64,000 nt of DNA from contig JAEQBH010000731.1 of NCBI GenBank assembly GCA_016808115.1, forward strand, positions 558,001 through 622,000, given 5' to 3'. A program made the position numbers and the translations under genes. Below, one piece after another: positions 34,861-47,600 of the stretch. Positions within the stretch are counted from its first letter, which is position 1. Each line of letters opens with the position of its first letter. The notes beneath the pieces were generated by a model, which was given only the letters and a program-made list of their open reading frames with translations, had not been told where the DNA came from and searched no databases. The stretch is from Tetrastigma voinierianum. Its lineage: Eukaryota; Streptophyta; Magnoliopsida; Vitales; Vitaceae.

Positions 34861-37686
34861 CGTGGGACGCCTAAACCTGTGGGGTCCCAAGTGACCAATC
34901 GTCAACCCACGGGAAAACTTGTGTGGTTCATATCATGAGACTCTCGTACATGAGCAAAATGACCCAACCGCCCATTATCCATACTCGTCCATACGCTACA
35001 AACCATACATTTCTATGGATCAGAGTTGGCTACATCACTCTTAATACAAACATAGTATTAAAACGCAATCTGCTCTCAATATATACACAAAAACATGAAT
35101 CAAGGCCACAACCGGCCCCGCTTCATAATCTCTACTATGAGCGCTCGTTCCGCCGCACCTATCCCGCATGAAAGGGGGTCTCACGACGAGGTGAGCTAAT
35201 GCCCAGTAGAGATAAATCCTACAATGGCTACTCCCCACTTAGGTGCACAAGCAAATGATCATTTCACAATCACACAAACAACCAATTCGTGCAGACATGT
35301 TGTCTTATAAAAAAAAAAACAAACTACATGCATGTATGAGACGACACTCTACATGCCCTATGTACCGGGTCAACCTTCGACCCACCACCCAATGCAAGTG
35401 CCAATGAGAAATCAATACCGAGTCAGTCCCGACTCCCATCTTACAACCCGTAGTCTATATGATATTTATTAAATCGTTTCGTGTCTTTTTGGGCAACAGA
35501 ACTTTCTAGTGTCTCACCGTGGGTCTCTTACACCCTCCGACATTTTTCGGGCTTTCACCGATGGATACACCGCTTCAACCGTGTTTTTCGTGCTTTTAAC
35601 TCGGAGGGGGTATGACGCCACTCATACACCCGACACTATTCGTTTTCCATTTTCATTTAACATCGTGGAACCCACTCAATTTCTTTTCATTCCCAAGCCC
35701 ACACAACCCAAAGACTAAACACATACAAATCAAGCACTCATGTACACACACCCATGTAATGCGGCAGCACGCACACCAATGTGTAATGCAATGCAATTTG
35801 AAAGCACCGGTGACTCAAGCCCATGACCAATGTATGAAGACTCTACATGGACATTCTGGCTATCGCACACTGGTGCGTGTGCCATGAACACTCATGTCTA
35901 ATGCACACAACATTTCATATATTCGCTCAACATCAACATACATGCATCATGTTATTTATTCCACACACATTCAAATCAAGACATCACAAAAAGTATTTTA
36001 ATTATATCTTTTCTTATCTATTCATTTATCTATAATACACTATTCAAGCATGTATGAACAGGACCCACCATTACTTAGAAAGTAATGTTATGGTCTATAT
36101 TCCTAGGGTCGAGAAGATAGCGTCAAATATATGTTCTACATGCCAAGAAATGACCATGTTCAAGCACAACACATTACAACCTGTAATGTGTTTGAAACAC
36201 CCATATTGATAGCAATTGCATGACTTGGTGCAAAGAAGCCGGCTTTTCAAACATCGATGTGAGTAGCTACTACCACCGAATGGCTTATGGCTAGATTCTT
36301 GACTCTATGAGCTATCCATAGAGTCTAAGAACACCCGACCGGAGTTCGACGAGAGCGCAGTACTTAAAACAAAACTGTGGCTAAACCTGTAAAATTCTTA
36401 CATGTTAATCATGCAAACAATAATACGCCAAACTGATTTTTCTTTAGTCTAGAAACCTAGAAAAATTCTGCATGTTAGTCATGCAAGAAATAATACTCCA
36501 AACTGATTTTTTTCTTTAGTCTAAAACCCAGTAAATTCTACATGGTCATCATGCAAACAATAATACACCAAACTCGATTCTTCGCCTAGAAACCCAGAAA
36601 AATACCTCGCATGTTAGTCATGCCAAAGAATAATATTCCAAACTAATTTTCTTCGCCTAAAACCCGTAAAATTCTACATGTTAGTCATGCCGCCAATAAT
36701 ATTCAAACTAATTTTTCTTCATTTAAAAACCTTAAAAACATATAATAACATAAGAACAGGATCATATAGAAAATTTCTGCATGTATTCATTCAATAATAA
36801 AACCAACTGGATTTTCCTTCTTTAAAACCCAAAAAAATTAGTGACATACAATAATGATGCAGAACCAAATTAGTTCCATAAAATTCTGCATGGCATCCAT
36901 TCGAGTAATAACACACCAACCTGGAATTTCGGCCTTAAACCCAGAAACAAGATATATAATAACATGCGCAACAAGATCAGCTTCAAGAAAAATTTCGTGA
37001 TGGTATTCATTCAAGTAATAATAAACCAACTCAACCAAATGCCATTTCCATAGACCCAAACAAGGAAATAACCAGGGATGAAAATCCTCACTTTGAAGGG
37101 TGTAGACCAATTTTTTGATCCACCTAGTCTTGAAAACAATGAGGAAAAGCCTCCTCCCTTTCTCCTACCTTATGGTTTTCTTTCTCCTTTCTTTCTCTTT
37201 CTATTTCTCTCTCCTCTTCTTAACTCCTTTCAACAATAGGAAGAACTCCTCCCTGTTTAGCTTCTATTCCATGTTTCTCTGCCTAAGCCTAGACATGTTT
37301 GCATCAAGTTTCTGACACATGGCTCAAGTCATGGCATGTGTCACCCCATGCCAAGCCATGCACCAAACTACTAACATCATGCATTCTAAGAGGGCTCGGG
37401 CAAATGGCCACCGCGCCGGGCGTCCCCAGTCTCGCGCCAAGTGGCCTGCACCTTTCATGCCACGTGGCTCCCGCTTAATGGGCTCGCTCCCACCTCGAAA
37501 TACATGAAACGATTGTCTCGAATTTGACGCACTTTGTCCGTTCAATCCAGATTTTCATGACATCTTAACCGTATAACCGCTTGGCCATCTGAGATCCAGA
37601 GAAAAAGCCAGAAGTTTTGGCTCGTATCATCCCAATAAGAATTGACTGATCGCTTTTGGGAAAAAATAATGCTTCTTGGCCTCACA
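34861..37686 (-). repeat. 3' LTR of element D
   Basis: Pairs along its length with 51263-54059: TCATATCATGAGAC, ACATTTCTATGGATC, AAAGGGGGTC, GAGCTAATGCCCA, GACATGTTGTC, ACCGGGTCAACC, CCTTTCAACAATAGGAAGAACTCC-like text. The left end (CGTGGGACGCC) is a mutated form of TGTGACGCCCC; the right end is CTCACA, followed by the polypurine tract complement. Confidence 0.88.
36370..37060. repeat. ~73-bp tandem repeat inside the 3' LTR of D
   Basis: About nine copies of a unit containing ATTCT(A/G)CATGTTAGTCATGC, CAATAATACTCCAAACTGATTTTTCTTC and AAAACCCAGAAAAA. The first four are clear; later copies drift (CATGGTATTCATTCAAGTAATAA). The matching block of the 5' LTR is at 52740-53470, so the array predates this insertion. 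Confidence 0.85.
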
Positions 37687-37702
37687 TTCTCCCCTTAAAA
37701 GA
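37687..37702 (-). other. Polypurine tract of element D
   Basis: Plus-strand TTCTCCCCTTAAAA; on the element strand TTTTAAGGGGAGAA directly before the 3' LTR. This is the plus-strand DNA primer site and confirms the element's orientation. Confidence 0.75.
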
Positions 37703-37789
37703 ATTTCGTCTCAAAATTCCTACATACATACACACAATCAAACACATGCATATGCGACAGTCATTTAAAACATTAATGACTAGAAAACG

Positions 37790-39000
37790 CACCTTCCTGG
37801 TCGAACAAGAAGAGATAGTTGGCGCGCACGATGTCCTCGCGCTCCCATGTCATCTCCTCGACTCCTGCTGCCACAACACCTTCACAAGCCTCATAGTCTT
37901 GCCACGCAAAACCTGCTCTCGGCTATCCATGATACGCACTGGTCCCTCCTCGAAGGTCCCATTCGCTTCAACAACAAGCTCGCCCTAATCCACTATATGA
38001 GTTAGATCCGAGTGCCTGCAGCATAGAGATAGCGCAAAGACCTCATGAACGTCGACAAACTCCTACGGCAACGCCTAACCGATACACAATCGCGCCCACC
38101 TTCCGAAAGTAACTTCTAAGGGCCCAATGTACCTTAGCGATTAATTTTCAAGCCTCGAACTCCATCACTTTCCTTAGGCAATGATCCTGGTAGTAGTGGG
38201 AAGTGGTGTGGAAGACATGATCACCCGCTTGAACTCTGGGAGGCTACTGGTCAGATATCAACATAAATTTTCACTGAATGGCAAGAAGGAGACACTTCGA
38301 ATCATACCCACCTTTCCGAGGTGTCTCTAATCGATCCTGACCAAGGATGGAGCTCTCCCACCTTCATTCAACATACCAAATGATCGATACGGCCTCCCAT
38401 AGAGCAGCCTCCCACAGGTGCCATCCGTATACTCGCATGATAACTATTATCGTAGGCTAACTCTACTAAAGGCAAGGCCTGAAAGCACCGAGATTCAAGA
38501 CGCATGCTCGCAACATGTCCTCTAAAATCTAAATACCCACTGGACACCATCAGATGAGGGACGAAGTTTGCACTCATCGACAACAGTTCCATGGCCTTCT
38601 CAAAACTCTTCCGCAACTAAGTCGCAAACTAAGGATCCCGATCCTGAGGTTGTTGGTGGACCGCACCTAAGTAACCACTCCCACTTCCACCGCCATCTCC
38701 ACCGGCTGAGTGCATTTCACCGGCCTTCCTGCATGGCCAACCTCGACCTGCCGCATGTTAGGACACTGCCTGACAGTAACCCCATAACGTAGCTCCTTCA
38801 TCCCTCTCCGCACATCGGGCGACGGCGTCACGATACATCTGCGCCACTCGATGCACAGCCGAATCGAGACAATGGAACCCCTAGATCTCCTCCTCACCAT
38901 TCACACTGGTAATCTACAACTCCATCCCTATACCAAGACTACCACCGTGTGGATGGCCTCCAAATTTTCGCCGTACCGTACTCGATCAGACTCGATCCCT
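37790..39000 (-). pseudogene. Integrase and chromodomain of element D, degenerate
   Basis: Core piece near 38560-38640: QDRDP then KSFEKAMELLSMSANF (third catalytic region of the integrase core, frame-broken). ORF 38368-38616 ends LPLVELAYDNSYHASI, then RMAP, the typical chromovirus wording. Between 37795 and 37990 a chromodomain is readable over one frameshift: VRIMDSREQVLRGKTM, LVKVLWQQ, then EEMTWERED and YLFLF. It would bind chromatin marks and steer integration. The aromatic cage residues visible are W of VLW and W of TWE; the family's first aromatic is not clear. Confidence 0.8.
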
Positions 39001-39299
39001 GCAGCTGACACTCAATTTACCGTCCCACTCGTGACTCTATCACTGGCTTCGCGAGAGACGGCTCAGTCATCGACTCCCTAAGGTACCCGAGCCTACCATC
39101 ATCAGAAGTTCAAACCCGCTCTGACCGCCGAAAGACTCACTCCTTGAAGTTATACTAGCTACATTCCCCGCGGACTTTCTAACAGTGCATCAATCACTAC
39201 ATTTGCCTTACCAGATGGTAATGCAAAGTGAAGTCGTGAATCCTCCAAAACTCCATCCACTTACACTCCGCTCATGTCGAGGTCTCGGCCGCGTGAGTT

Positions 39300-40350
39300 A
39301 CGTGCTCTCACTTTCGCGGCCTAAACATTCGAATCAAGCCACTATATAAGTAGTGGCTCTTCTTCCTCTCTCCTTTCTTTTTCAAATCTTTCGCGGTAAT
39401 ACGCATCGCTAACTCTATGTCTTGCATGGGTAATTTCGCCAGATTCTTCAACCGCGAGAACTATAAGTTATAACTTTCCCCTGATCGTATCGTAATACAT
39501 CCTAAATTCGTCTTCAAGCATCACACACTATGTACCGTCCCGACCATTAGAATAGGAGCTAGTTACTCCCTCCTCTTCAATTCCTAGAACGCTCAAATAC
39601 ATGAGTCATCCCACACCAAACTTGACCTTCCAGGTCAACTTTTCATCATAAGCCGAGTCGAGAAATCCTCCTCTTATAAACCCCCGCACACCCCGTCAAT
39701 CCCAAGAAACTACATTCAAAGACTCCACCTCCCGCCCCTCCTAACTCATCACGCTTCCTCAACCTTCCCAAGGTCCATCGATATACCAGTGTCGAGACCA
39801 CAGTCCTAAGAAATCCCACCTCGCATGCCAAACCGCACTTACCGAACCCGCATGCAAACCGATGATCCTCAAAAGTCAGCACGCATTCCTCAAGTGATCC
39901 TCATGCTTTCCACCTCGACCGGGAGTAGATCAGATGTCATCAACAAAGACCACCAACCGATCTATTAGAGCCGAACACCCTATTCATGAGACCATGAATG
40001 CCGTAGAGGTGCATTCATCAATCCAAAGGGCATCACCATAAACTCAAAGTGCCCATACCACATCCCGAATCGCTTGCCTTAGGGATGTCTCGCCTCCTAA
40101 TCCTCACCTTGATGATAACCACGCGGTCTATCTTCGAGACTGCTGTATTTCAACCGATCAAACAAGTCATCAACTTCTGGTGAATGAATATCGATTCTTA
40201 ATTGTAACCCCGCTCAACAGTCTTTACCTCGATGCATAGTCAAGGGCTCCGTAATCTTTTTTCTTTCGCGAATAGAACCGGGTTACCATGGTGAAGCAAA
40301 CATCTAATGAAACCTCGGCCTAAGAACTCCCAGATCCTGACCTGAGCTCC
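39300..40350 (-). pseudogene. RT and RNase H of element D, degenerate
   Basis: Minus strand 39880-40060 gives FEFMVMPFGLMNAPTAFM and, in the next frame, LDRLVVVFVDDI, the F-V-D-D catalytic box of Ty3 RT. Thereafter HEDHLRNACELL fits the next RT helix. RNase H should lie at 39300-39700 but shows only faint matches. Frameshifts every 30-60 bases. Neighbours are protease (right) and integrase (left). Confidence 0.72.
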
Positions 40351-40779
40351 GCAACTCAACCTAACATCCCATGCAAGAAACACAGAAATGGGCCAGGTAC
40401 TAAGATGCAACCTAATGGAAGTTCATGCACAGGCATAGACATCCCCAGAGGTAATCCTTGTGGCCTGCCCGGGAAAACATCCTCGTACTCGCAAACCACT
40501 CGAGGTAGACTCATATCCTCACCTTGTCCTCTAGGGTAAGGCTAGCTAGCCAACCCATCAACTGCTCATGCCATCGTGAATTATACATAGTATGGGGTGA
40601 AGCATCAGGCTCATTCCAAACACAACATAGTACCGGTCTCGTGTGTAGGCGGTAACTCTATACTGGCCACAATCTATGACAACCCGATGAGCCAACTGGG
40701 CTCATCCCAATGATGACTCTAACTTCCATATGTCTGATGACCAAGGTCCATCGTGCAGAACTCGGAGACTTAACTCACA

Positions 40780-41488
40780 TCCCTAACATATCCACTAATT
40801 TCGCCTTAGTCCCCGCGGAACCTACATGCAAGGCTCGCCTGGTTGGGTCTCAACCCTATGCCCATCACTCCTGGCCAAAAGATGCAAAGATTAAAGAATG
40901 CTGAGCGCACCGAGTCAAATAACACCCTTACCCACAAGCGAAAGAGTAGAAACGTACCCTGAATCATTGACCGATCTGTTGCCTCAGCCTGTGGAGTAAC
41001 AACGTAGACACGCCCCTGAGTCCCCGAAATCTCGGCTTGTACACTCGCCTCGACCCGACCCATACCGCCCTCTCGCCCATCTCGTGAAACACCATGCTCG
41101 TGTCAACTTAAACCGACATTGCTCCCAAACTCTATGCTAGGGTAAGGAGGAACATACTGAGTCTACTCATGTCCTACTGATGATTGGGACTATGGTGTCC
41201 CCGATCTGAACCCCGTATCGTGGCGGACAGCTTCGCCTAAGTGGGTCCCTGGCCAAGGGTAGAAACATCTCATCCGCCCAACCCGACCGGTAACCCAGAC
41301 CGGCTCAGTCTCGGCCACGACCGCCCCTCAAACCCCGTGCGGAACATAAGTCCTCCGCTTTCTTTCCCGAGCTTAGCATAGCTTGGCTCCCTCTTCTTAT
41401 CACTAGCACCATGATCCCGATACGAAATATATTCAATTCTCGCTCAATAATCATGTTATATCGACCACACCGAGTCCATATCCTGTAG
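40780..41488 (-). pseudogene. Protease and gag tail of element D
   Basis: ORF 40806-41063 (minus) reads GTQGRVYVVTPQAEA then GTFLLFRLWVRVLFDS; the family continues DSGASHSF, but here a frameshift follows the first D-S. This is the retropepsin of a chromovirus with the preceding linker. 41064-41488 is the gag C-terminal/linker part and ends at the target duplication of E (GTTAT, 41489-41493); gag continues at 50238. Confidence 0.7.
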
Positions 41489-41493
41489 GTTAT

Positions 41494-43732
41494 TGATGAG
41501 TGCAAAACTCATCTATGTTTTGTGTTCATTTCACATGTTATTTTGTGCATTTGCATTCATATTCATGTAAACTCATAAAATTTCCTAAACTTGGTTTTGT
41601 AGGATTATTGATGAAAGTGCGATTTTGGCGTAAGAATGAGCAATATATTTCCAAAAGAAGAATAACCGAGAGTCTCACACGCTTACTGAAGATTAATTTT
41701 TCTGTACCATATGGACATCAAATGGTTCAAATTTCATGGCTGCATTCATTCAAAGAGCTTTCAATCCATCTTCACTCACACGCCCAAATCCGAGTTAAAC
41801 AAAGAAGTTATGGCCCCACAAGCGCTGGGAGAAGAAAACTAGTCGGGCCGCTCCGAGTAAAATTCCTCTCGCTGCTAAGGCGAGAAAAAGATGTCGCGAC
41901 TAGCAGTATGTCGTGACCGATGTCGCGACAAGAGAGTGCAACGTCACCGATGTCGACAGAAATGGTACACCTACGTAAAACCCGCACGCAATTTAAATGC
42001 CGAGAAACTTGGAAAAAGGCCTAAAATTGAGTTTCGACCCAATTTCGTTCCTATTTCACCCAAAATCATATGCATACTCGTTTTAGGTGAGGCGTTTTGA
42101 AGATCGAGAGCCTCTCTCGGGGGTTTTAGGGATCAGCCATTTTTCCAGCTTTTTCTGTGATTTTTATTTTGTTTTAGACTGAGAGCGCTAGAGCATTTTT
42201 GTTTCTAATAAGAGATTTCTACAGTCGTATAATAGAGATTCAGATTACGGTTCGCATTGGCGGATTGAAGCCAAAACTGATTTTTTCTCTCTCATGGGTT
42301 TTCTCTAAACTGAAGCTTCATTTTCTTAGTTTTTGGTCAAAGATATTTTATTTTAATAGATCTTATGTGAATAGTTTTCTGAGCGCATTTTTATTTCTAT
42401 CAAGAGATTTTCGTGTTGCATCATATTTTAATTTATTTACTGTCGAGGTAAGATTTAAGCTCAAACTAGGTTTTTCTTCTTTTCTTGATTTCTTTCTCAT
42501 TTTCTTACTTTTGTTTGGATTAGTGGATGATTGAAATCAAGAATGGAACATTAAACACCCTCTGGGTGGTCGGGACACCGCCGAACATCTCGGGATTCAT
42601 AGCTGTTTATTTCAGGGGTTTGAACCGAATTATATAATTGGTATAGTTCATATAATGAATTGTCTGAAATACGTTAGCTATACCCACAAAAGAGTCGTAT
42701 CTTGCTCATTCTCCAGAGGCCCTCCGAGTGACACAGAGATGGAGACTCCTCGAGAGTAGCGGCGCAGAATCTCAGGGCATGCTTGTAGACTAATATCTTC
42801 GGAACTAATGAACTCGAAAATTACTTCTTGATAGATCAACACTTACTCATGGTAGATGATTAATTAGATGATGTATCAATTTAGTTGATCGAGGTTTCTC
42901 CCTTAGTTCGATGAAAGGATCTCGATCCTGCTGTGCTAAAAGATCTCGATCAAGGAGATAGAAAATTTTATTAGATTTGAAGGACGAGATACCAATTATA
43001 TCGAGAAGGCTTGCATTATCCTCGTCTATGGGGGCAAGAATTCTTCACCCTAAGAAATGGTTAGTAAGATTTAAAAAGAAACAATCAAATCTTAAAGAGT
43101 GCCAAATTTAAGGCAGCTGCTTGTAATTCACTATCCCCGTAGTGCGAATATGATCTCTAACTAGTGAATGTATGGTGTATGGAGAAACGGTTATACTACA
43201 TCGCTTTTGGACAAATCTAGAACTAATCACAAATGTCGCACTTTCAAGGAAATGCAAACTGCTTTTGAAAATAATTATCCCCATCCCTAATGACTTCATA
43301 CCTTTAATTAAGTAGTTGTTTATTTGGTAGATTTTTGTGGGATTAGTTTAAATCAGCTTTGTTTAATTAAATTATTTTATTCGACATCCTAATGGTCTAA
43401 ATATGCTTAAGAGCCCTTGTAATCTGTGGCATCAAATTCCACTGTGAGAGAACCTCCAACTCGGGCACGACATCCTGACTCTAGAGTCCACTTTATTTAC
43501 TTGTACGACCCGTGCATCATAAAGGTTGAGTGTCAATACTTTCATTTCAGCTTGAGTATACTTACTTTGTTCAAATCGTTTTTGAGTATTTACCATGATT
43601 CACTCCTCATGACCATATTTCACATACAACATTAATCGTCTTTATTAAGTTTTTTGGCGTCATGTCGGGATTGATAATAGTCCCTGGTAATAACGTCATA
43701 AATTGTGATATATCTTTTCGTCACCTTTAATA
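41494..43732 (+). repeat. 5' LTR of element E
   Basis: 2239 bp, pairs with 48007-50232: ACTCATCTATGTTTTGTG, TTGGTTTTGTAGGATTATTGATGAAA, GCTGCATTCA, CTCTCGGGGGTTTTAGGG-like text, GGAACATTAAACACCCTCT, GATGATTAATTAGATGATGTATCAATTTAG. The end is set by the exact target duplication at the other side: homology runs through GTCACCTT to the CA of the 3' LTR. It contains short GTCGCGAC-type palindromic words at 41890-41965. Confidence 0.88.
43655..43672 (+). other. PBS-like sequence embedded near the 3' end of the 5' LTR of E
   Basis: TGGCGTCATGTCGGGA, a mutated copy of the Athila PBS, 60-80 bp before the LTR end. The same position in the 3' LTR (50154-50171) has the perfect 18-mer. It belongs to the LTR, since both LTRs share it and the target duplication lies beyond it. 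Confidence 0.75.
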
Positions 43733-43738
43733 AGTTTT

Positions 43739-43757
43739 TGGCGGTCGTTAATGGGAC
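43739..43757 (+). other. Primer-binding site of element E (degenerate)
   Basis: TGGCGGTCGTTAATGGGA a few bases after the 5' LTR end, preceded by AAGTTTT as in Athila elements. Similar to TGGCGCCGTTGCCGGGGA with several changes. It is the second such site in a row; the first lies inside the LTR. Confidence 0.6.
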
Positions 43758-43939
43758 GGACGTTCATTTTCTCTCATCGAAGCTGACATTTTTGAAGAAC
43801 TGAAGATTGCTATCAGTAATGCTATTTTATTTTTCAGAGTTGCTTCCTCTAGGTTTTTTTTTTTATTTGGCTTTACTATTAGTATTTTTGTACTTTCTTT
43901 TCTTTTTGTTTTTCTTTTATTTGTAGGTACTCATGGAGG

Positions 43940-44660
43940 AATATTCAAGGAAGATGGAATTGCCTCCATAGAAGGCCAAGCTTAGACTTCCTATTCATCA
44001 TTTGAATCAAAGAATTCATAATGGACCTACCTATGGAACAAGGAGTATTATTTTATCATGAGCTCTAAACTCTCCACATTTCAAAAGAAAGAGCTGTGAG
44101 CCTACAAGGAGCATAATTTTACCGACATGGATGAGAACAAGAAGATGAGTGTCCGAGCGAATTCCAAGTGATTTATACACCTTCCAAGTCAACACTAGTG
44201 CTAGATTGAAAATAGAAGGTCAAATTGACACTTAGTCCAAGCATTCAAGATCAATTTTCTAGACCTCTCCTAGTAATAGCCTTGCAAAAATCCGCACATT
44301 GCATGGATGCCTATTTGAGTTAATGTGCGTAAATTTCATATACCAACTGTAAAGAAGGAAAATGAGTTGAAATTGAGAACAAGACACTCCTAAACAACTT
44401 TAGAGATGAAGAGTCATTAGTGATAAACTGAAATTTGAAGAGGAAAGTTTATGAATGGTTGGCCAGAAAACATTTGGTATGATCACACATTCCACTTTCC
44501 TATCGATTTTGACTTTGGGGTATTTGAAGGGGATCTACAAAATTCTCATATACTAAGGAGACCACTCTTTCCCTGCCAAGCACGGATTGACATCAAAAGG
44601 GGGAGCTCTCACCTTGTTTGTGGGTGAGGAGAAAGCAAAGTTCGAATCTTCACCAACCAT
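43940..44660 (+). pseudogene. Gag-protease trace in element E
   Basis: Plus strand from 43930 reads MEEYSRKMELPP and further short pieces of unrecognised type. Near 44550-44650 ILRRPLFPCQARIDIKRGS, then HLV and G-E-S-K-V look like the C-terminal half of an Athila/Ty3 protease (family pattern ILGRPFLATA...ID...G.L.L.VG.E...F). The catalytic D-[ST]-G part is not found. Stops are frequent. This is the only domain trace in E. Confidence 0.4.
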
Positions 44661-47600
44661 TACCTGATCTGAGCAAGAAGAGAGCTATGTGCGTAAAATT
44701 CTCGCACTGGGCTTCAATCAGCACAAGTTTGAACAATCCCTCCTTAAGCATAATGTTTACATCTACATCACATAGAGGGACCGCTTTGAAGGAATTGTAT
44801 TGAACCACTGTACCATAATTAAAGGGGATTTTGAGTTTCTTTCCCCTCTTCAAATTCGAAAGAAAAACATCCCGGAAATGAATGAAGATAAAGGAAGTAG
44901 TTTCAAGATGAATGATTGGTCAAATGGAAGCACTATATTCTTCCAATGAGTCTAATAATTCCTGAAAATCTGAGCAAATTTGGGAGGCAAACCTGCTTAA
45001 GTAGTCGCGATTCTATCCATTCTTTCTTTTTACTATTTTTTTAGTTATTTTATTTGTTGTCGTTTTTTTACTGGTCGGGATGAAAATCTAAAGCAGTTGT
45101 TTTAACTTTGTTGTTAGTGTTTTCTTAATAAGATAAGTTTGAAGTTCAACATGTTGTCATGACTATTTGTAAGAGCGGCTATGTTAGTTGGAGTGGTTAA
45201 TGTAATTAGTGCTTGAAGTGTGAAAAAATGGAGTGGAGATAAACATCAAATTTGTGTTTTCGAGATGAAAGAATCCAAATTGAACTCGAAATATAAAAGT
45301 CGGGAAGGTTCATGATCACGCTTGAGGAGAATTGAAGACAAGAGATGATTTAAGCATGAATGAAAGCATTGAGGCTAAGTATTGGAGGAATTTTGAGAGA
45401 ATATATACATGAAGGACTTTGGAAGGATAGCAAGTGATATGAGCAAGAGACAAAGCAAGGAGAACCTAAGGAGTCAAGAACAATACACTGACAGCATTGA
45501 ACATTCTTGATTTTTCATTGATTGAGGCTCCAAATGGTTCACCTCAGCCCATGAGCACATTCTGCATTGGAAAGATCTTTCCAACGAGTCCCATATCCAC
45601 TCCAGCTAAATGAAAGGAGATATGAGAAGGACAAGTTGGGATAAAAACAGGCAGCCGAGCACTGTCGACGTGATTCAAGACTACGGGCCACGAAAACAGA
45701 GGCTTTTAACCCTTTAAACCCCATTTTTCTCTTCCTACTTTATACTCTATGCTGCCATACTCTTCCCTCTAACCTTGCAACTTCCAACCACTTCTAAATT
45801 CATCTCCCATCCACTCAAATCCTAAAATCACATTCTCCCCAATCCATCTCCATCATCTTCAAGCTTCAAAACCCATCACAAACCCAATAAACTTACTCTT
45901 TGTTTGAACTTCTTCATCCATCATCTAATCATCAAAGAGGAAGTTTAATGAAGAAAATTTTTGTGCTCGCTGTTTGTTTTTGCCCTTTGTGGATCACAAG
46001 GATTGCGGGAGTGATTTTGCATGTATCAATGAGGTTTCAATAATCAAAACTCACTCACTGGAGCGAGAAGTCACAGTAATACCAAGTGTTTCCGAGAAAA
46101 TGCCAGTTACTTTCTATGGCTCCAAAGGAAGCAAAAGAGTAAAACAAGGGGTGAATACACTTTCAATGTCAATGTCTGGAAAATCATCGATAACTCTATT
46201 CAAAGTGAAGCAAGACTATAAAGTGGGGAGTTCAATTTTCCCAACTCTTTATTACCTTTTACTTTATTGTTTCCTTGCTCATCATAGACATTTAGGGACA
46301 ATGTTCATCTCAAAGCCTGTTTATTTTGTTAGTTTATCATGTCACACCCTTAAGCAGCAAGTTGCAAAATGGACAACTTTGAGGATGAATTTTTCCTCGG
46401 TGCTTTCTAGATACGACTTGTTTGATAAGCCTTTAACCTACATCTTAGTTTGGCATATATATATATATTTTTAGTTGAGTTTATTGAGTTAATTGAGTTT
46501 TGCTTGAGTCATGCAGGATGTCAATAAGGACCATAAATGAACCCTGGCATATGGACAATATTAGAGATAATAGGACTTAATGCTTAAATGAGTTATCTCA
46601 ATAGGTTACATTTTAGTCATCGGTTTCTCAAATCCATGACGTGGTCACTAAGCACCCTTGAAAGGCTTTTTAAGTCATAGAGAAGGTTTATGAGAATCCA
46701 TCTACCTTGATCTCCAGCAGGTTCTGTAGAACTTGTTCTATTATCGCTGAGGCCAAAATCTCAGGCAACACAACAATCGGTAAATGATATAGCCATCCTG
46801 GAAGATTGTGCCTTTCAAGTTAACCCTATTAATATGCAGACATGCATATTCTTTCTTAGTACCAAGATGTTGAGCCTTAAGAGCCAAATAAATTCTGTTT
46901 ATAAAAAAAAAAAAAAAACTAAGTTAAAGCCAATAACTTTCTTTATACATCACTATCTCAATAAAGAACCAGTCCCGTCCCACATGAGGATTTGAACATA
47001 ATTGAAATGCGGTGAGGAGCAGTTTGGGAGTTAATTTTCCATAGGAAAATAACTCAAATATAGTTGAAATGAGTTGTTGAAATCAAAAGAGGTTGTCAAA
47101 AAAAAAAAAAAAAAACAGAAAAGACAAGTGTAAAAGAAGCAAAAATACAATAAAAGTCATGATATGGGTCTAGCTTCGTAGCCTTCCTTCCCTGTGAGCA
47201 GTAAATCCTAAGGTGTCTCTCAACACCTAGTACCCTACAAGCCACCGGTCTAGGAGCTATTGATTTAAAAGCTCGCTAAGGGCTGGTAGAAAGCTTAAGG
47301 GTTTTGACATTGCACCACTCTAATAACCTTTGTCTAAAGAAAAAGGCTTCTCGTTTGTCGAAAAGAACGCAGAATTTGTGCGTAAAAGTGATACGAGAGG
47401 CATGGAAGGATGCACCTAAACAAGATTGGGGTGTTTCAGAGTGTCACTATGTCGATGGTAAAACCGTAGATGGAGTAGGAGTCGCCAATGCAAAAGAATA
47501 TGTATGTTTGGGGTTTGCCTAAATGACTACTCATCCACCCCCTTACTCAAGCCTTACATTACAAGCTTATAAAGACCTACTTGATCTCTGAGGAGTTGTG

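Noticed and set aside
45974..46474. 166-codon ORF inside element E
   Set aside because: No recognisable motif and no supporting neighbours. Kept only as part of the interior of E.
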